A DNA stretch of 6,787 nucleotides from an uncultured Campylobacter sp. (GTDB lineage Bacteria; Campylobacterota; Campylobacteria; Campylobacterales; Campylobacteraceae): NCBI RefSeq assembly GCF_937997595.1, contig NZ_CALKTS010000150.1:1-6787 (forward strand), in the 5' to 3' direction. Positions 1 to 6,769 of this stretch are shown here, in pieces. Position 1 is the first letter of the stretch. Each line of letters begins with the position of its first letter. Both the position numbers and the translations under genes were made by a program. The notes beneath the pieces are model-generated. The model had not been told where the DNA came from. It saw only the letters and a program-made list of their open reading frames with translations, and searched no databases.

Positions 1-37
1 ATAAAAAAAGATAGTAAATAAAATAGCGAATACTAGC

Positions 38-66
38 AAATTCGGCGCGAATCCTGCGCCGAATTT
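38..66 (-). terminator. Probable intrinsic terminator of metQ
   Basis: A perfect 11-bp inverted repeat (38-48 with 56-66, arm AAATTCGGCGC) encloses a 7-nt loop and begins 16 bp past the metQ stop codon. The stem core is GC-rich and its outer edge is A/T, so on the minus strand the 3' arm ends in AATTT and is followed by moderately T-rich sequence. There is no long uninterrupted U run, so termination strength is uncertain. It could work in both directions. Confidence 0.6.
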
Positions 67-81
67 TAAAAAGAGCAAGGG

Positions 82-858
82 TTAAAACGATGGGATGATT
101 GCGCCTTTATATTGCGTCTCGATAAACTTCTTCACTTTCTCGCTTTGGATCGCTTTATCCAGCGCCTTGATCTTAGGGCTGTTTTCGTTACCCTCCTTAA
201 CGCTAATGACATTGGTGTAAGGGTTGCCCTCCGCCTTTTCTAAAAACAGCGAATCTTTGATCGGGTTTAAATTTGCGTTAAAGGCGAAATTTGAGTTGAT
301 AACCGCAATATCGACATCGCCTAAAGTGCGTGGAAGTGCGGCTCCCTCAAGCTCTAAAATTTCTAAATTTTTAGGGTTTTTCGTTACATCTAGCGGCGTG
401 CGGAGCTTGGCGCTTTGATCAACTTCGATGAGCCCTGCGGCTACGAGTAGATCTAGCGCGCGACTTTCGTTAGTCGGGTCGTTCGGCACGGCAACTTTGG
501 CGCCGTTTTTAAGATCTTTTAAATTTTTAATCTTATGGCTGTAGATGCCCATCGGCTCTAAATGCACGCCCACGGTCGCTTTTAATTTTGTGCCTTTGTT
601 GGCGTTAAATTCCACCATATACGGCACGTGCTGAAAAAATCCGGCATCGACATCGCCGCTATCGGTAGCGAGGTTCGGGGTTACGTAGTCATTGAAAACC
701 TTGACCTCAAGATCGTAGCCTTGGGCTTTTAGATCGGGCTTGATCTGCTCCAAAATTTCGGCATGCGGTATCGGAGTAGCGGCGACTACGATTTTTTCGG
801 CAAGAGCGAAGCTGACGACGCTGGCGCTAAGAAGCGAAGCGAGAAGAAATTTCTTCAT
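82..858 (-). CDS. metQ: Methionine ABC transporter substrate-binding protein, MetQ/NlpA family
   Basis: Periplasmic binding protein that would capture methionine and deliver it to a MetI-MetN importer. The 258 residues match the usual length of the NlpA (Lipoprotein_9) family. Residues 1-20 form a Sec signal peptide (MKKF, hydrophobic core, then SFALA before Glu21), which looks like a signal peptidase I site. Family-typical segments are the N-terminal strand with ATPIPHAEIL (27-36), GDVDAGFFQHVPYM (68-81), GIYSHKIKNLKDL (104-116), VPNDPTNESRAL (124-135) and the C-terminal YTNVISV (214-220). No cysteine occurs anywhere in the protein, so it cannot carry the lipid anchor of classical MetQ. The start at 858 has an AAGGA ribosome site 6 nt upstream and a perfect promoter behind it. 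It is transcribed divergently from valS, unlike the usual metN-metI-metQ arrangement. The family is certain; methionine as ligand is likely, but related members can bind other amino acids. Confidence 0.93.
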   Translation of the reverse strand: MKKFLLASLLSASVVSFALAEKIVVAATPIPHAEILEQIKPDLKAQGYDLEVKVFNDYVTPNLATDSGDVDAGFFQHVPYMVEFNANKGTKLKATVGVHLEPMGIYSHKIKNLKDLKNGAKVAVPNDPTNESRALDLLVAAGLIEVDQSAKLRTPLDVTKNPKNLEILELEGAALPRTLGDVDIAVINSNFAFNANLNPIKDSLFLEKAEGNPYTNVISVKEGNENSPKIKALDKAIQSEKVKKFIETQYKGAIIPSF

Positions 859-888
859 ATTTAATCCTTTTGGTTAAAATTTCGCGGT

Positions 889-917
889 ATTATAGCAGGT
901 AGAATTTTTAATGTCAA
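889..917 (-). promoter_or_regulatory. Consensus sigma-70 promoter for metQ
   Basis: On the minus strand, TTGACA (917-912) and TATAAT (894-889) are separated by exactly 17 nt. The -10 box is preceded by TGC, giving an extended -10 (TGNTATAAT). Both hexamers match consensus perfectly. The predicted start lies near 882, giving a leader of about 24 nt that includes the ribosome site AAGGA (around 865-869). Nothing else on this strand in the gap looks comparable. Confidence 0.88.
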
Positions 918-967
918 GCGTTTTTATATGATTTTTTAAAATTTTATACAAAATCCTTTAAAAATCA

Positions 968-1020
968 ATACTTATAGATATATTGAAATACTATACTTTA
1001 ATCTATTATCTATATAGTAT
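968..1020. promoter_or_regulatory. AT-rich inverted repeats between the metQ and valS promoters, possible operator
   Basis: ATACTATA (988-995) and TATAGTAT (1013-1020) are perfect 8-bp inverted copies 17 bp apart. A longer imperfect pair shares the right arm: ATACTTATAGATA (968-980) against TATCTATATAGTAT (1007-1020). The block lies between the metQ promoter and the likely valS promoter, where a regulator could act on either gene. It does not resemble the E. coli MetJ box (AGACGTCT). In such AT-rich DNA chance symmetry is possible, so a regulatory role is only a suggestion. Confidence 0.3.
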
Positions 1021-1054
1021 CGCCATTTTAATGAGCGCTTTACATAAATTCCGC

Positions 1055-1060
1055 TAAAAT
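1055..1060 (+). promoter_or_regulatory. Candidate -10 box for valS
   Basis: TAAAAT fits the TAnAAT form of the Campylobacter -10 element. It lies 33 bp upstream of the valS start, so the leader would be roughly 25 nt. No recognisable -35 is present at the right spacing, which is common in this lineage. The ribosome site for valS is AAGG at 1084-1087, six nt before the ATG. Alternative AT-rich boxes upstream, such as TATAGT at 1013-1018, cannot be excluded. Confidence 0.4.
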
Positions 1061-1093
1061 CGCAAAATCTAAAATTTTAAAAAAAGGCTGAAA

Positions 1094-3904
1094 ATGGCAG
1101 ATTTTTACGACGCGAAAGCCGTAGAGGAGAGCTTTTATAAAATTTGGGAGCAGCGCGGTTATTTCGAGATCGACGGCAATAAAGATATCCAGCAAAAAGG
1201 CAAAAACTTTTGCATTATGATGCCCCCTCCAAACGTCACCGGAGTGCTTCATATCGGGCATTCGCTCACTTTTACCTTGCAAGATATCATGACGCGATAC
1301 AAGCGAATGGACGGCTACCGCACGCTTTGGCAGCCGGGGTTAGACCACGCAGGCATCGCGACGCAAAACGTCGTCGAGCGCGAGCTTTTGACGCAAGGGA
1401 TCAAAAAAGAAGAGATAGGGCGTGAGGAGTTTTTAAAGCACGTTTGGCGCTGGAAGGAGCAAAGCGGCGGGCAGATCGTAAAGCAGATGAAGCGTCTTGG
1501 CATCACGCCTGCATGGAGCAGACAGCGCTTTACGATGGACGAAGGGCTTAAAAACGCCGTGCGCAAAGCCTTCGTAAGCTTATACGACGCTGGGCTCATT
1601 GTGCGCGGAAACTACATGGTAAACTGGTGCACGCACGACGGCGCGCTAAGCGACGTGGAGGTCGAGCACAAGGAAAACAAGGGCAAACTTTATCATCTGC
1701 GCTACTACTTTGCGGACGAGCAAAATTTATCAAATTTAAATGGATGCCGAGCATCAAATTTAAATAAAAATTCTGTTTCAAATTTAACTCAAAATGACGA
1801 GGCAAAGTATCGTGATGAAGATTTGCAAGTTGCGCAGAATTTTGCGAGTGCAGATAGAACAAATAGTTCATCAAGCGAGCAAAATTCAAACTCTTGCAAA
1901 GATTCGCGCGAGACGAGCCGCAACTACATAGTCGTGGCGACTACGCGCCCAGAGACTTACTTCGGCGACACCGCCGTAATGGTAAATCCAGTGGACGAAC
2001 GCTATAAAAATTTGATTGGTAAAAAAGTCGTACTGCCGCTAATCGGCCGCGAGATAGAGATCATCGCCGACGAATACGTCGATATGAGCTTCGGAACGGG
2101 CGCCGTGAAGGTCACGCCCGCGCACGATACCAACGACTACGAGATAGGCAAGCGCCACGAGCTGGGCTTTATCACCGTTTTTGACGAAAAAGGAATTTTA
2201 AACGAGCAGTGCGGTAAATTCAAAGGCCTAGAGCGACTTGCCGCGCGCGAGCAGATCGTAGCGGAGCTTGAGAGGCTGGGCTATATCGAAAAAATCGAGG
2301 ACTACGAAAATCAAGTCGGCTACTGCTACCGCTGCAAAAACGTCGTCGAGCCGTATATCTCGCAGCAGTGGTTCGTGCGCGCAGATATCGCAAAAGAAGC
2401 AATTACCAAAGTAAATTCCGGCGAGGCGGAATTTTTCCCGAAGCACTGGATCAATAGCTTCAACGCCTGGATGCGCGAGCTGAAAGACTGGTGCATCAGC
2501 CGCCAGCTGTGGTGGGGGCATAGAATTCCCGTGTTTTACTGCGACTGCGGCCATCAGTGGGCGGAAGAGCGAGAGAGCCCCGATGTCTGCCCAAAATGCG
2601 GCGGCAAAAATTTTACTCAAGATCCCGACGTGCTTGATACGTGGTTTTCAAGCGGTCTTTGGCCGATCAGCACGCTTGGCTGGGGCAATGGCGAGGCGCT
2701 GAAAAACGAGAAGTGGTTTGAGGAGGATTTGAGTGAATTTTATCCAAATACCATGCTGATTACGGGCTTTGACATTTTGTTTTTCTGGGTCGCGCGCATG
2801 ATGTTTCAGTGCCAAAACGCCATGGGCGATCTGCCGTTTCGCGACATTTATCTGCACGCCTTGGTTAAGGACAAAGACGGTAAAAAGATGAGCAAATCGA
2901 GCAAAAACGTAGTCGATCCGCTGTTAAAAATCGATGAATTTAGCGCCGATATTTTGCGCTTTACGCTTACGATTTTGTGCGTGCAGGGGCGCGATCTGCG
3001 CCTTAGCGACGATAAGCTTTTGATATATCGAAATTTTACGAATAAGCTCTATAATGCGAGCAAATTTTTGCTTTTAAACGCTTCTAAATTCGATGATTTA
3101 GACGCTGCACAGATCAAAACGAGCCTCGGTAAATATATGCTTTCGCGCTTTAACTGCTGCGTAAATTCCGTGCGCGAGAGCCTAGATACTTACCGCTTCA
3201 ACGACGCTGCGACCGAGCTTTATAAGTTTTTTTGGGACGAGTTTTGCGATTGGGGCATCGAGCTTAGCAAGGCGGACAAGGCCGCAATCGGCGAGCTGGG
3301 GATGATTTTTAAAGAAGCGATGAAGTTGCTAAGCCCGTTTATGCCGTTTCTAAGCGAGTATCTGTATCAGGAGCTAAGCGGCACGAAGCTGCAAGACGCG
3401 CGCTCCATCATGGTGATGAGATACCCACATCCTGGCGAGCGCGACGAGCGGATCGAGGAGCTATTTTCGCTCGTTATCGAAGCGATCGTTAGCATTCGCC
3501 GCGCAAAGGCGACGATCGAGCTCGGCAATGCGCGCGTAGCCAAAGCCTACGTCAAATCCGCAGTCGATCTAAGCGCCGCCGCGGACTACATCAAAACGCT
3601 TGCCAAGGTCGATGAAGTGGAATTTACGCAGCAAAATATCGCAAATTCCGCCCGCGACGTAAGCGAGAGCCTAGAAACTTTCGTACCGCTTGAGGGGGTC
3701 GATCTTAGCGGCGTGATTTCGCGCCTTAATGCTCAGAAAACGAAGCTACGAAAAGAGATCGAAAAGCTCTCTGCAATGCTTGGCAATGAAAAATTTATCT
3801 CCTCCGCGCCGGCTGACGTCGTCGCCGCAAACCGCGAAGGGTTGCAAAGCGCGCAGGAAAAATTTGCTAAAGTATGCGACGAACTAAAGGCGTTTGGCGA
3901 GTAG
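1094..3904 (+). CDS. valS: Valyl-tRNA synthetase with an in-frame low-complexity insertion
   Basis: Cytoplasmic class I aminoacyl-tRNA synthetase that charges tRNA-Val and hydrolyses misactivated threonine. In order it shows the PPPNVTG segment with HIGH (53-56), the NWCTHDGALSDVEVE region (177-191), the CP1 editing domain with ATTRPET (282-288) and GTGAVKVTPAHDTNDYE (334-350), DWCISRQLWWGHRIP (465-479), DVLDTWFSSGLWP (512-524), the KMSKS loop (598-602), an anticodon-binding helical domain (about 640-780) and a C-terminal coiled-coil arm (about 870-935). Possible zinc ligands are Cys411 and Cys414, and Cys483, Cys485, Cys499 and Cys502; in NWCTHD only one cysteine of the usual CxxC remains. 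The 936 residues include an insertion at about 209-276, at what should be a short hairpin turn at the start of CP1. Without it the protein would be about 868 residues, a usual length for compact bacterial enzymes. All catalytic motifs are intact and the frame is open, so the enzyme is probably active. It heads the plus-strand gene series. Confidence 0.98.
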   Translation: MADFYDAKAVEESFYKIWEQRGYFEIDGNKDIQQKGKNFCIMMPPPNVTGVLHIGHSLTFTLQDIMTRYKRMDGYRTLWQPGLDHAGIATQNVVERELLTQGIKKEEIGREEFLKHVWRWKEQSGGQIVKQMKRLGITPAWSRQRFTMDEGLKNAVRKAFVSLYDAGLIVRGNYMVNWCTHDGALSDVEVEHKENKGKLYHLRYYFADEQNLSNLNGCRASNLNKNSVSNLTQNDEAKYRDEDLQVAQNFASADRTNSSSSEQNSNSCKDSRETSRNYIVVATTRPETYFGDTAVMVNPVDERYKNLIGKKVVLPLIGREIEIIADEYVDMSFGTGAVKVTPAHDTNDYEIGKRHELGFITVFDEKGILNEQCGKFKGLERLAAREQIVAELERLGYIEKIEDYENQVGYCYRCKNVVEPYISQQWFVRADIAKEAITKVNSGEAEFFPKHWINSFNAWMRELKDWCISRQLWWGHRIPVFYCDCGHQWAEERESPDVCPKCGGKNFTQDPDVLDTWFSSGLWPISTLGWGNGEALKNEKWFEEDLSEFYPNTMLITGFDILFFWVARMMFQCQNAMGDLPFRDIYLHALVKDKDGKKMSKSSKNVVDPLLKIDEFSADILRFTLTILCVQGRDLRLSDDKLLIYRNFTNKLYNASKFLLLNASKFDDLDAAQIKTSLGKYMLSRFNCCVNSVRESLDTYRFNDAATELYKFFWDEFCDWGIELSKADKAAIGELGMIFKEAMKLLSPFMPFLSEYLYQELSGTKLQDARSIMVMRYPHPGERDERIEELFSLVIEAIVSIRRAKATIELGNARVAKAYVKSAVDLSAAADYIKTLAKVDEVEFTQQNIANSARDVSESLETFVPLEGVDLSGVISRLNAQKTKLRKEIEKLSAMLGNEKFISSAPADVVAANREGLQSAQEKFAKVCDELKAFGE
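1718..1921 (+). repeat. In-frame insertion in the valS editing domain with a 24-bp degenerate tandem repeat
   Basis: This stretch encodes roughly residues 209-276 of ValS, between YHLRYYFAD and NYIVVATTRPET, which are normally joined by a few residues. It is rich in Asn, Ser, Gln, Asp and Lys and looks disordered. The word TCAAATTTAA occurs exactly three times, at 1730, 1754 and 1778, giving a period of exactly 24 bp. These encode the 8-residue units SNLNGCRA, SNLNKNSV and SNLTQNDE. The rest (about 1802-1921) is less regular but keeps motifs such as AAAATTCAAA and TTCGCGCGAG that resemble the non-coding DNA at 6641-6787. Exact edges are uncertain by a few codons. Confidence 0.8.
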
Positions 3905-3933
3905 CCCGCTCGTTTGAGCCAAAATTTTAAATT

Positions 3934-3940
3934 AAGGAGA
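3934..3940 (+). promoter_or_regulatory. Strong ribosome binding site for the 48-residue protein
   Basis: AAGGAGA lies 5 nt before the ATG at 3946, one of the best Shine-Dalgarno matches in the window. It is the main reason, together with a clean hydrophobic translation, for calling the short frame a real gene. Confidence 0.8.
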
Positions 3941-3945
3941 AAAAT

Positions 3946-4092
3946 ATGTCAAAGGGTAGTATCGGTGGATTTACTTTAGGCACGGTCATAGCCGTCGCAC
4001 TATCATGGGGAGTCAATAAAAGCATAATGTGGGCGATAATCCACGGATTTTTAAGTTGGTTATACGTGATTTATTATTTCCTACTGAGGTAA
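3946..4092 (+). CDS. Small hydrophobic membrane protein, 48 residues, function unknown
   Basis: A complete ATG-to-TAA frame encodes 48 residues beginning MSKGSIGGFTLGTVIAVALS and ending IYYFLLR. A hydrophobic stretch at about 6-24 and a second, aromatic-rich one at about 27-46 are separated by the short polar turn VNKS, so a two-helix membrane hairpin is likely. There is no signal peptidase site and no cysteine. The start is fixed by AAGGAGA 5 nt upstream. It sits 41 bp after valS and 58 bp before ddh on the same strand and is probably cotranscribed with them. The composition and the Trp/Tyr/Gly pattern resemble small conserved membrane proteins seen in other bacteria, but I cannot name a family or function. 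It is easily missed by gene finders because of its length. Confidence 0.82.
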   Translation: MSKGSIGGFTLGTVIAVALSWGVNKSIMWAIIHGFLSWLYVIYYFLLR

Positions 4093-4150
4093 AATTTCAT
4101 CGGCGGCGCGCCGTTTTACGCGCTAAATTTTAAAATTTGAAGGGTAAAAA

Positions 4151-5137
4151 ATGAGCGAAAAAATAAAAATAGCGGTTTTAGGATATGGAAATTTGGGTCG
4201 CGGCGTGGAGCTTGCCGCTCGAAATAGTAAGGATTTAGAGCTTTCGGCGGTGTTTTCTCGCCGCGAGCCGCACAGCGTGCAAACATGCGGCGCGCCTGTG
4301 TTTAGCGCGGATGAAATTTTATCGCACAAGGGCGAATTCGACGTTTTGGTGCTTTGCGGCGGTAGCGCGACGGATCTGCCGACTCAGACGCCCGAGTTTG
4401 CGCGGAGCTTTAACGTCGTAGATAGCTTCGATACGCACGCAAAAATACCTGAGCACTTCGCCGCGGTAGACGCCGCAGCTAAAAAAGGTGGAAACGTAGG
4501 TATCATCGCCGTTGGCTGGGATCCGGGTCTGTTTTCGCTAAGCCGCCTATTTGGCGAGAGCGTGCTAGAAAACGGCAGCAGCTACACATTTTGGGGTAAA
4601 GGCGTAAGCCAAGGCCACTCAGACGCCATCCGCAGGATCGAGGGCGTCGTGGACGCACGCCAATACACCGTGCCGATAGAAAGCGCCTTGGAACGAGTCC
4701 GTGCGGGCGAAAACCCAAAACTTAGCACGCGCGAAAAACACTTGCGCGAGTGCTACGTCGTAGCCGAAGAGGGCGCCGATAAAGCGCGCATAGAAAAAGA
4801 GATAAAAACGATGCCGAATTACTTCGCCGATTACGACACGAGCGTGCATTTCATAGATCTTGCGACGCTTAAAAAAGAGCACGGCGGCATCCCTCACGGC
4901 GGCTTCGTCCTGCGAAGCGGAGCGACGGGCGAGCACGGCGAAAATAAACATCTGATCGAGTTTTCGCTAAAGCTTGACTCAAATCCGGAATTTACCGCAA
5001 GTGTGCTCGTAGCCTACGCCCGTGCGGCGTATCGTCTGGCACAAAGAGGTGAGAGTGGCGCATTTAGCGTGTTTGACATCGCTCCGGCGCTTCTTTCGCC
5101 AAAGAGCGCAGATGAGCTAAGGCGCGAAATTTTATAA
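4151..5137 (+). CDS. ddh: meso-Diaminopimelate D-dehydrogenase (EC 1.4.1.16)
   Basis: Cytoplasmic NADPH-dependent enzyme that reductively aminates L-2-amino-6-oxopimelate (tetrahydrodipicolinate in open form) to meso-diaminopimelate. This is a one-step bypass of the succinylase or acetylase branch of lysine and peptidoglycan precursor synthesis. The 328 residues match the family length. Visible are the N-terminal Rossmann fold with GYGNLGRGVE (11-20), SRR at 36-38 placed to contact the NADP 2'-phosphate, LCGGSATDLP (68-77), DSFDTH (91-96), GWDPGLFS (122-129), GKGVSQGHSDAIRRIEGV (149-166), HGGF (249-252) and SGATGEH with NKHLIEF (256-271). The start at 4151 has GAAGGG 6 nt upstream. It lies 58 bp after the small membrane gene and 43 bp before metN, so cotranscription is likely. 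Ddh has a patchy distribution in bacteria and, as far as I recall, is not the standard route in Campylobacter, so transfer is possible; its base composition does not visibly differ from its neighbours. Confidence 0.95.
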   Translation: MSEKIKIAVLGYGNLGRGVELAARNSKDLELSAVFSRREPHSVQTCGAPVFSADEILSHKGEFDVLVLCGGSATDLPTQTPEFARSFNVVDSFDTHAKIPEHFAAVDAAAKKGGNVGIIAVGWDPGLFSLSRLFGESVLENGSSYTFWGKGVSQGHSDAIRRIEGVVDARQYTVPIESALERVRAGENPKLSTREKHLRECYVVAEEGADKARIEKEIKTMPNYFADYDTSVHFIDLATLKKEHGGIPHGGFVLRSGATGEHGENKHLIEFSLKLDSNPEFTASVLVAYARAAYRLAQRGESGAFSVFDIAPALLSPKSADELRREIL

Positions 5138-5180
5138 ATTTCTGGGGCGTTTCGGCGGAATTATGAACGAGGAAATCTGA

Positions 5181-6170
5181 GTGATAAAGATAGAAAATTT
5201 AAAGAAATTTTACGGCAAAACCTGCGTGATCGACGATGTGAGTCTGGAGGTAAAACAGGGCGAAATTTTCGCCATCGTCGGCCACAGCGGCGCGGGTAAA
5301 AGTACGCTGCTGCGCTGCATAAATGGGCTTGAGGACTATCAAAAAGGAAGCCTCAAAGTAGAGGGCAGGGAGGTAAGAGAGCTAAGCGCCGCTCAGATTC
5401 GTGAGCTACGTAAAAATATCGGTATGATTTTTCAGCACTTCGCGCTTATGAGCCGCCGCACCGTCGCGCAAAACGTCGCTACGCCGCTTGCGTTTTGGGG
5501 CCATCCCGAGGATCACACGAAGCGCCGCGTTGCCGAGCTTTTGGAGCTCGTGGGGCTTGCGGATAAAGCAAACGCCTACCCCAGCGAGCTTAGCGGCGGA
5601 CAGAAGCAGCGCGTGGCGATTGCGCGTGCGCTTGCATTAAGCCCTAAAATTTTGCTATCCGACGAGGCGACCTCGGCGCTTGATCCCAACACCACCGCGC
5701 AAATTTTATCGCTTCTGCGCCGCATCAATCGCGAGCTGGGCATTACGATCGTGCTCGTCACGCATGAGATGGAGGTCGTAAAGGGCATCGCGCAGCGCGC
5801 GATCCTGCTTAAGGGCGGGCGCGTGAGCAACTCGGGCGATATCGTCTCGCTGTTTTTGCACCCGGATGAGAATATGAAGGAGTTTTTGGGCGAGGAGGAG
5901 GTGCTGCCCGCAAGCGGCGTGAATATCAGGCTCTTTTTCCCGCCCGCGGTTGCGTTTGACAGCGTGATCACGCATATGGCGCGCGCTTTGGAGATAAATT
6001 TTAACATCGTCTGGGGCAAGCTCGAGCGGCTTGATAAAAACGTCGTCGGAAGCCTCGTTATCAACGTAGAGCCCGCACACGTCGCGCGCGTGGAGGAGTT
6101 TATCAAAAAGGCGGGCGTAATCTACGAGATCGTAAGCGAGGATGAGATCAAAGATCACGCCATTTCGTAG
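5181..6170 (+). CDS. metN: Methionine ABC transporter ATP-binding protein MetN
   Basis: Cytoplasmic ATPase that would drive methionine import with permease MetI and binding protein MetQ. Residues 1-235 are an ABC nucleotide-binding domain: Walker A GHSGAGKST (34-42), Q-loop Gln85 in FQHF, signature LSGGQKQR (137-144), Walker B ILLSDEA with Asp161 and Glu162 (157-163), D-loop SALD (165-168) and switch His195. Residues about 245-325 form the C-terminal NIL/ACT-like domain that in E. coli MetN binds methionine and shuts transport down when the cell is replete. The 329 residues fit the family. It starts with GTG at 5181, directly after an in-frame TGA, with GAGG about 8 nt upstream; MIKIENLKKFYG is the expected start of the fold, so no later start is plausible. 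No metI follows: after the stop there are about 600 bp without a recognisable gene. Confidence 0.96.
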   Translation: MIKIENLKKFYGKTCVIDDVSLEVKQGEIFAIVGHSGAGKSTLLRCINGLEDYQKGSLKVEGREVRELSAAQIRELRKNIGMIFQHFALMSRRTVAQNVATPLAFWGHPEDHTKRRVAELLELVGLADKANAYPSELSGGQKQRVAIARALALSPKILLSDEATSALDPNTTAQILSLLRRINRELGITIVLVTHEMEVVKGIAQRAILLKGGRVSNSGDIVSLFLHPDENMKEFLGEEEVLPASGVNIRLFFPPAVAFDSVITHMARALEINFNIVWGKLERLDKNVVGSLVINVEPAHVARVEEFIKKAGVIYEIVSEDEIKDHAIS

Positions 6171-6209
6171 GCGTGAAATTTAATATTTTTTCTATCGCTC
6201 GCAGCACCA

Positions 6210-6233
6210 GGCAGCGCGGCGTTGCCACCTTTT
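6210..6233 (+). terminator. Possible intrinsic terminator after metN
   Basis: GGCAGCG (6210-6216) and CGTTGCC (6220-6226) form a 7-bp stem with one G-U pair and a three-base loop. ACC and then TTTT (6230-6233) follow. It lies 40 bp after the metN stop. The U run is short and offset by three bases, so this is a moderate candidate. If it works, metN is the last gene of the transcript and metI would need its own promoter. Confidence 0.4.
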
Positions 6234-6669
6234 GCAGGCGTTAAATTTTACTTTTTTGCGCGCTTGCGCTGGATAAAATTTATGGGCGGTATCTGAAATT
6301 TAAATTTATAAGAGCGCCGAAGAGCATGAGCGATGCGCGCGGGCGTTAAAATCCGCCGCACTTGCATTACGCGCATTAAATTTCGTCGCGCGGGTAGTAC
6401 TGAGACGCGGATGGTGCGGTTCAGTATGAAAATTTCATTCTGGCGTTTAAGGCGTGAAATTTTAATTTTATATCTCTGCGCGGTGCGTTGAAGCATGAAA
6501 TTTTAAATTGCTTCGCCGTGCGCGGAATTTCAAAGCGCAAGATTTTGCTTTGGTGCGGTCGTGACTTTAAAATTTAAAATTTGTGCTTTAAATTTTATCG
6601 GCAGCAATGCCTGCGGCGAAGGGCGATTTAGAATTATTAACCGCCGTGGTTAGTGGATTTAAAAATTCA

Positions 6670-6769
6670 CGCGCCGCACTAAATTTAAGGGCTTACGCGG
6701 CATGGCGAATTCAAAAGCTCGCGCGATGCCACAAATTTAAAGACTCGCGCGGCGTTTTAAATTTAATGA
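6670..6769 (+). repeat. Degenerate 24-26 bp tandem repeat
   Basis: Four consecutive units begin with CGCG: 6670-6695, 6696-6719, 6720-6745 and 6746-6769, with lengths 26, 24, 26 and 24. Three of the four carry AAATTTAA in the second half, and the second has GAATTCAAAA at the same place. The flanks look like further eroded units: 6641-6669 contains GCCGTGG and GGATTTAAAA, and 6770-6787 again starts with GAGCCGTGG. Units are too different from one another for a CRISPR array. Confidence 0.55.

Noticed and set aside
3905..3930. GCTC-GTTT-GAGC hairpin after valS as a terminator
   Set aside because: The stem is only 4 bp and the following AAAATTTT is not a U run; the next gene follows closely with a strong ribosome site.
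4101..4113. CGGCGGCGCGCCG followed by TTTT before ddh, as a terminator
   Set aside because: The palindrome has essentially no loop, or only a 4-bp stem if a loop is allowed, so a stable terminator is unlikely. Read-through into ddh is assumed.
5163..5180. Five-codon frame (MNEEI, stop) ending right before the metN GTG
   Set aside because: It is too short to judge as a leader peptide, contains no methionine run, and no attenuator hairpins are seen around it.
5576..6158. Two long antisense frames inside metN
   Set aside because: They overlap the conserved ABC domain and the NIL domain of metN, and their translations look like shadows of GC-rich coding DNA with no domain or start signal.
6248..6496. 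Open frame of 82 codons on the minus strand in the non-coding region
   Set aside because: It is very basic, has no good ribosome site or recognisable domain, and is read through the repeat-like blocks. It is probably open by chance.
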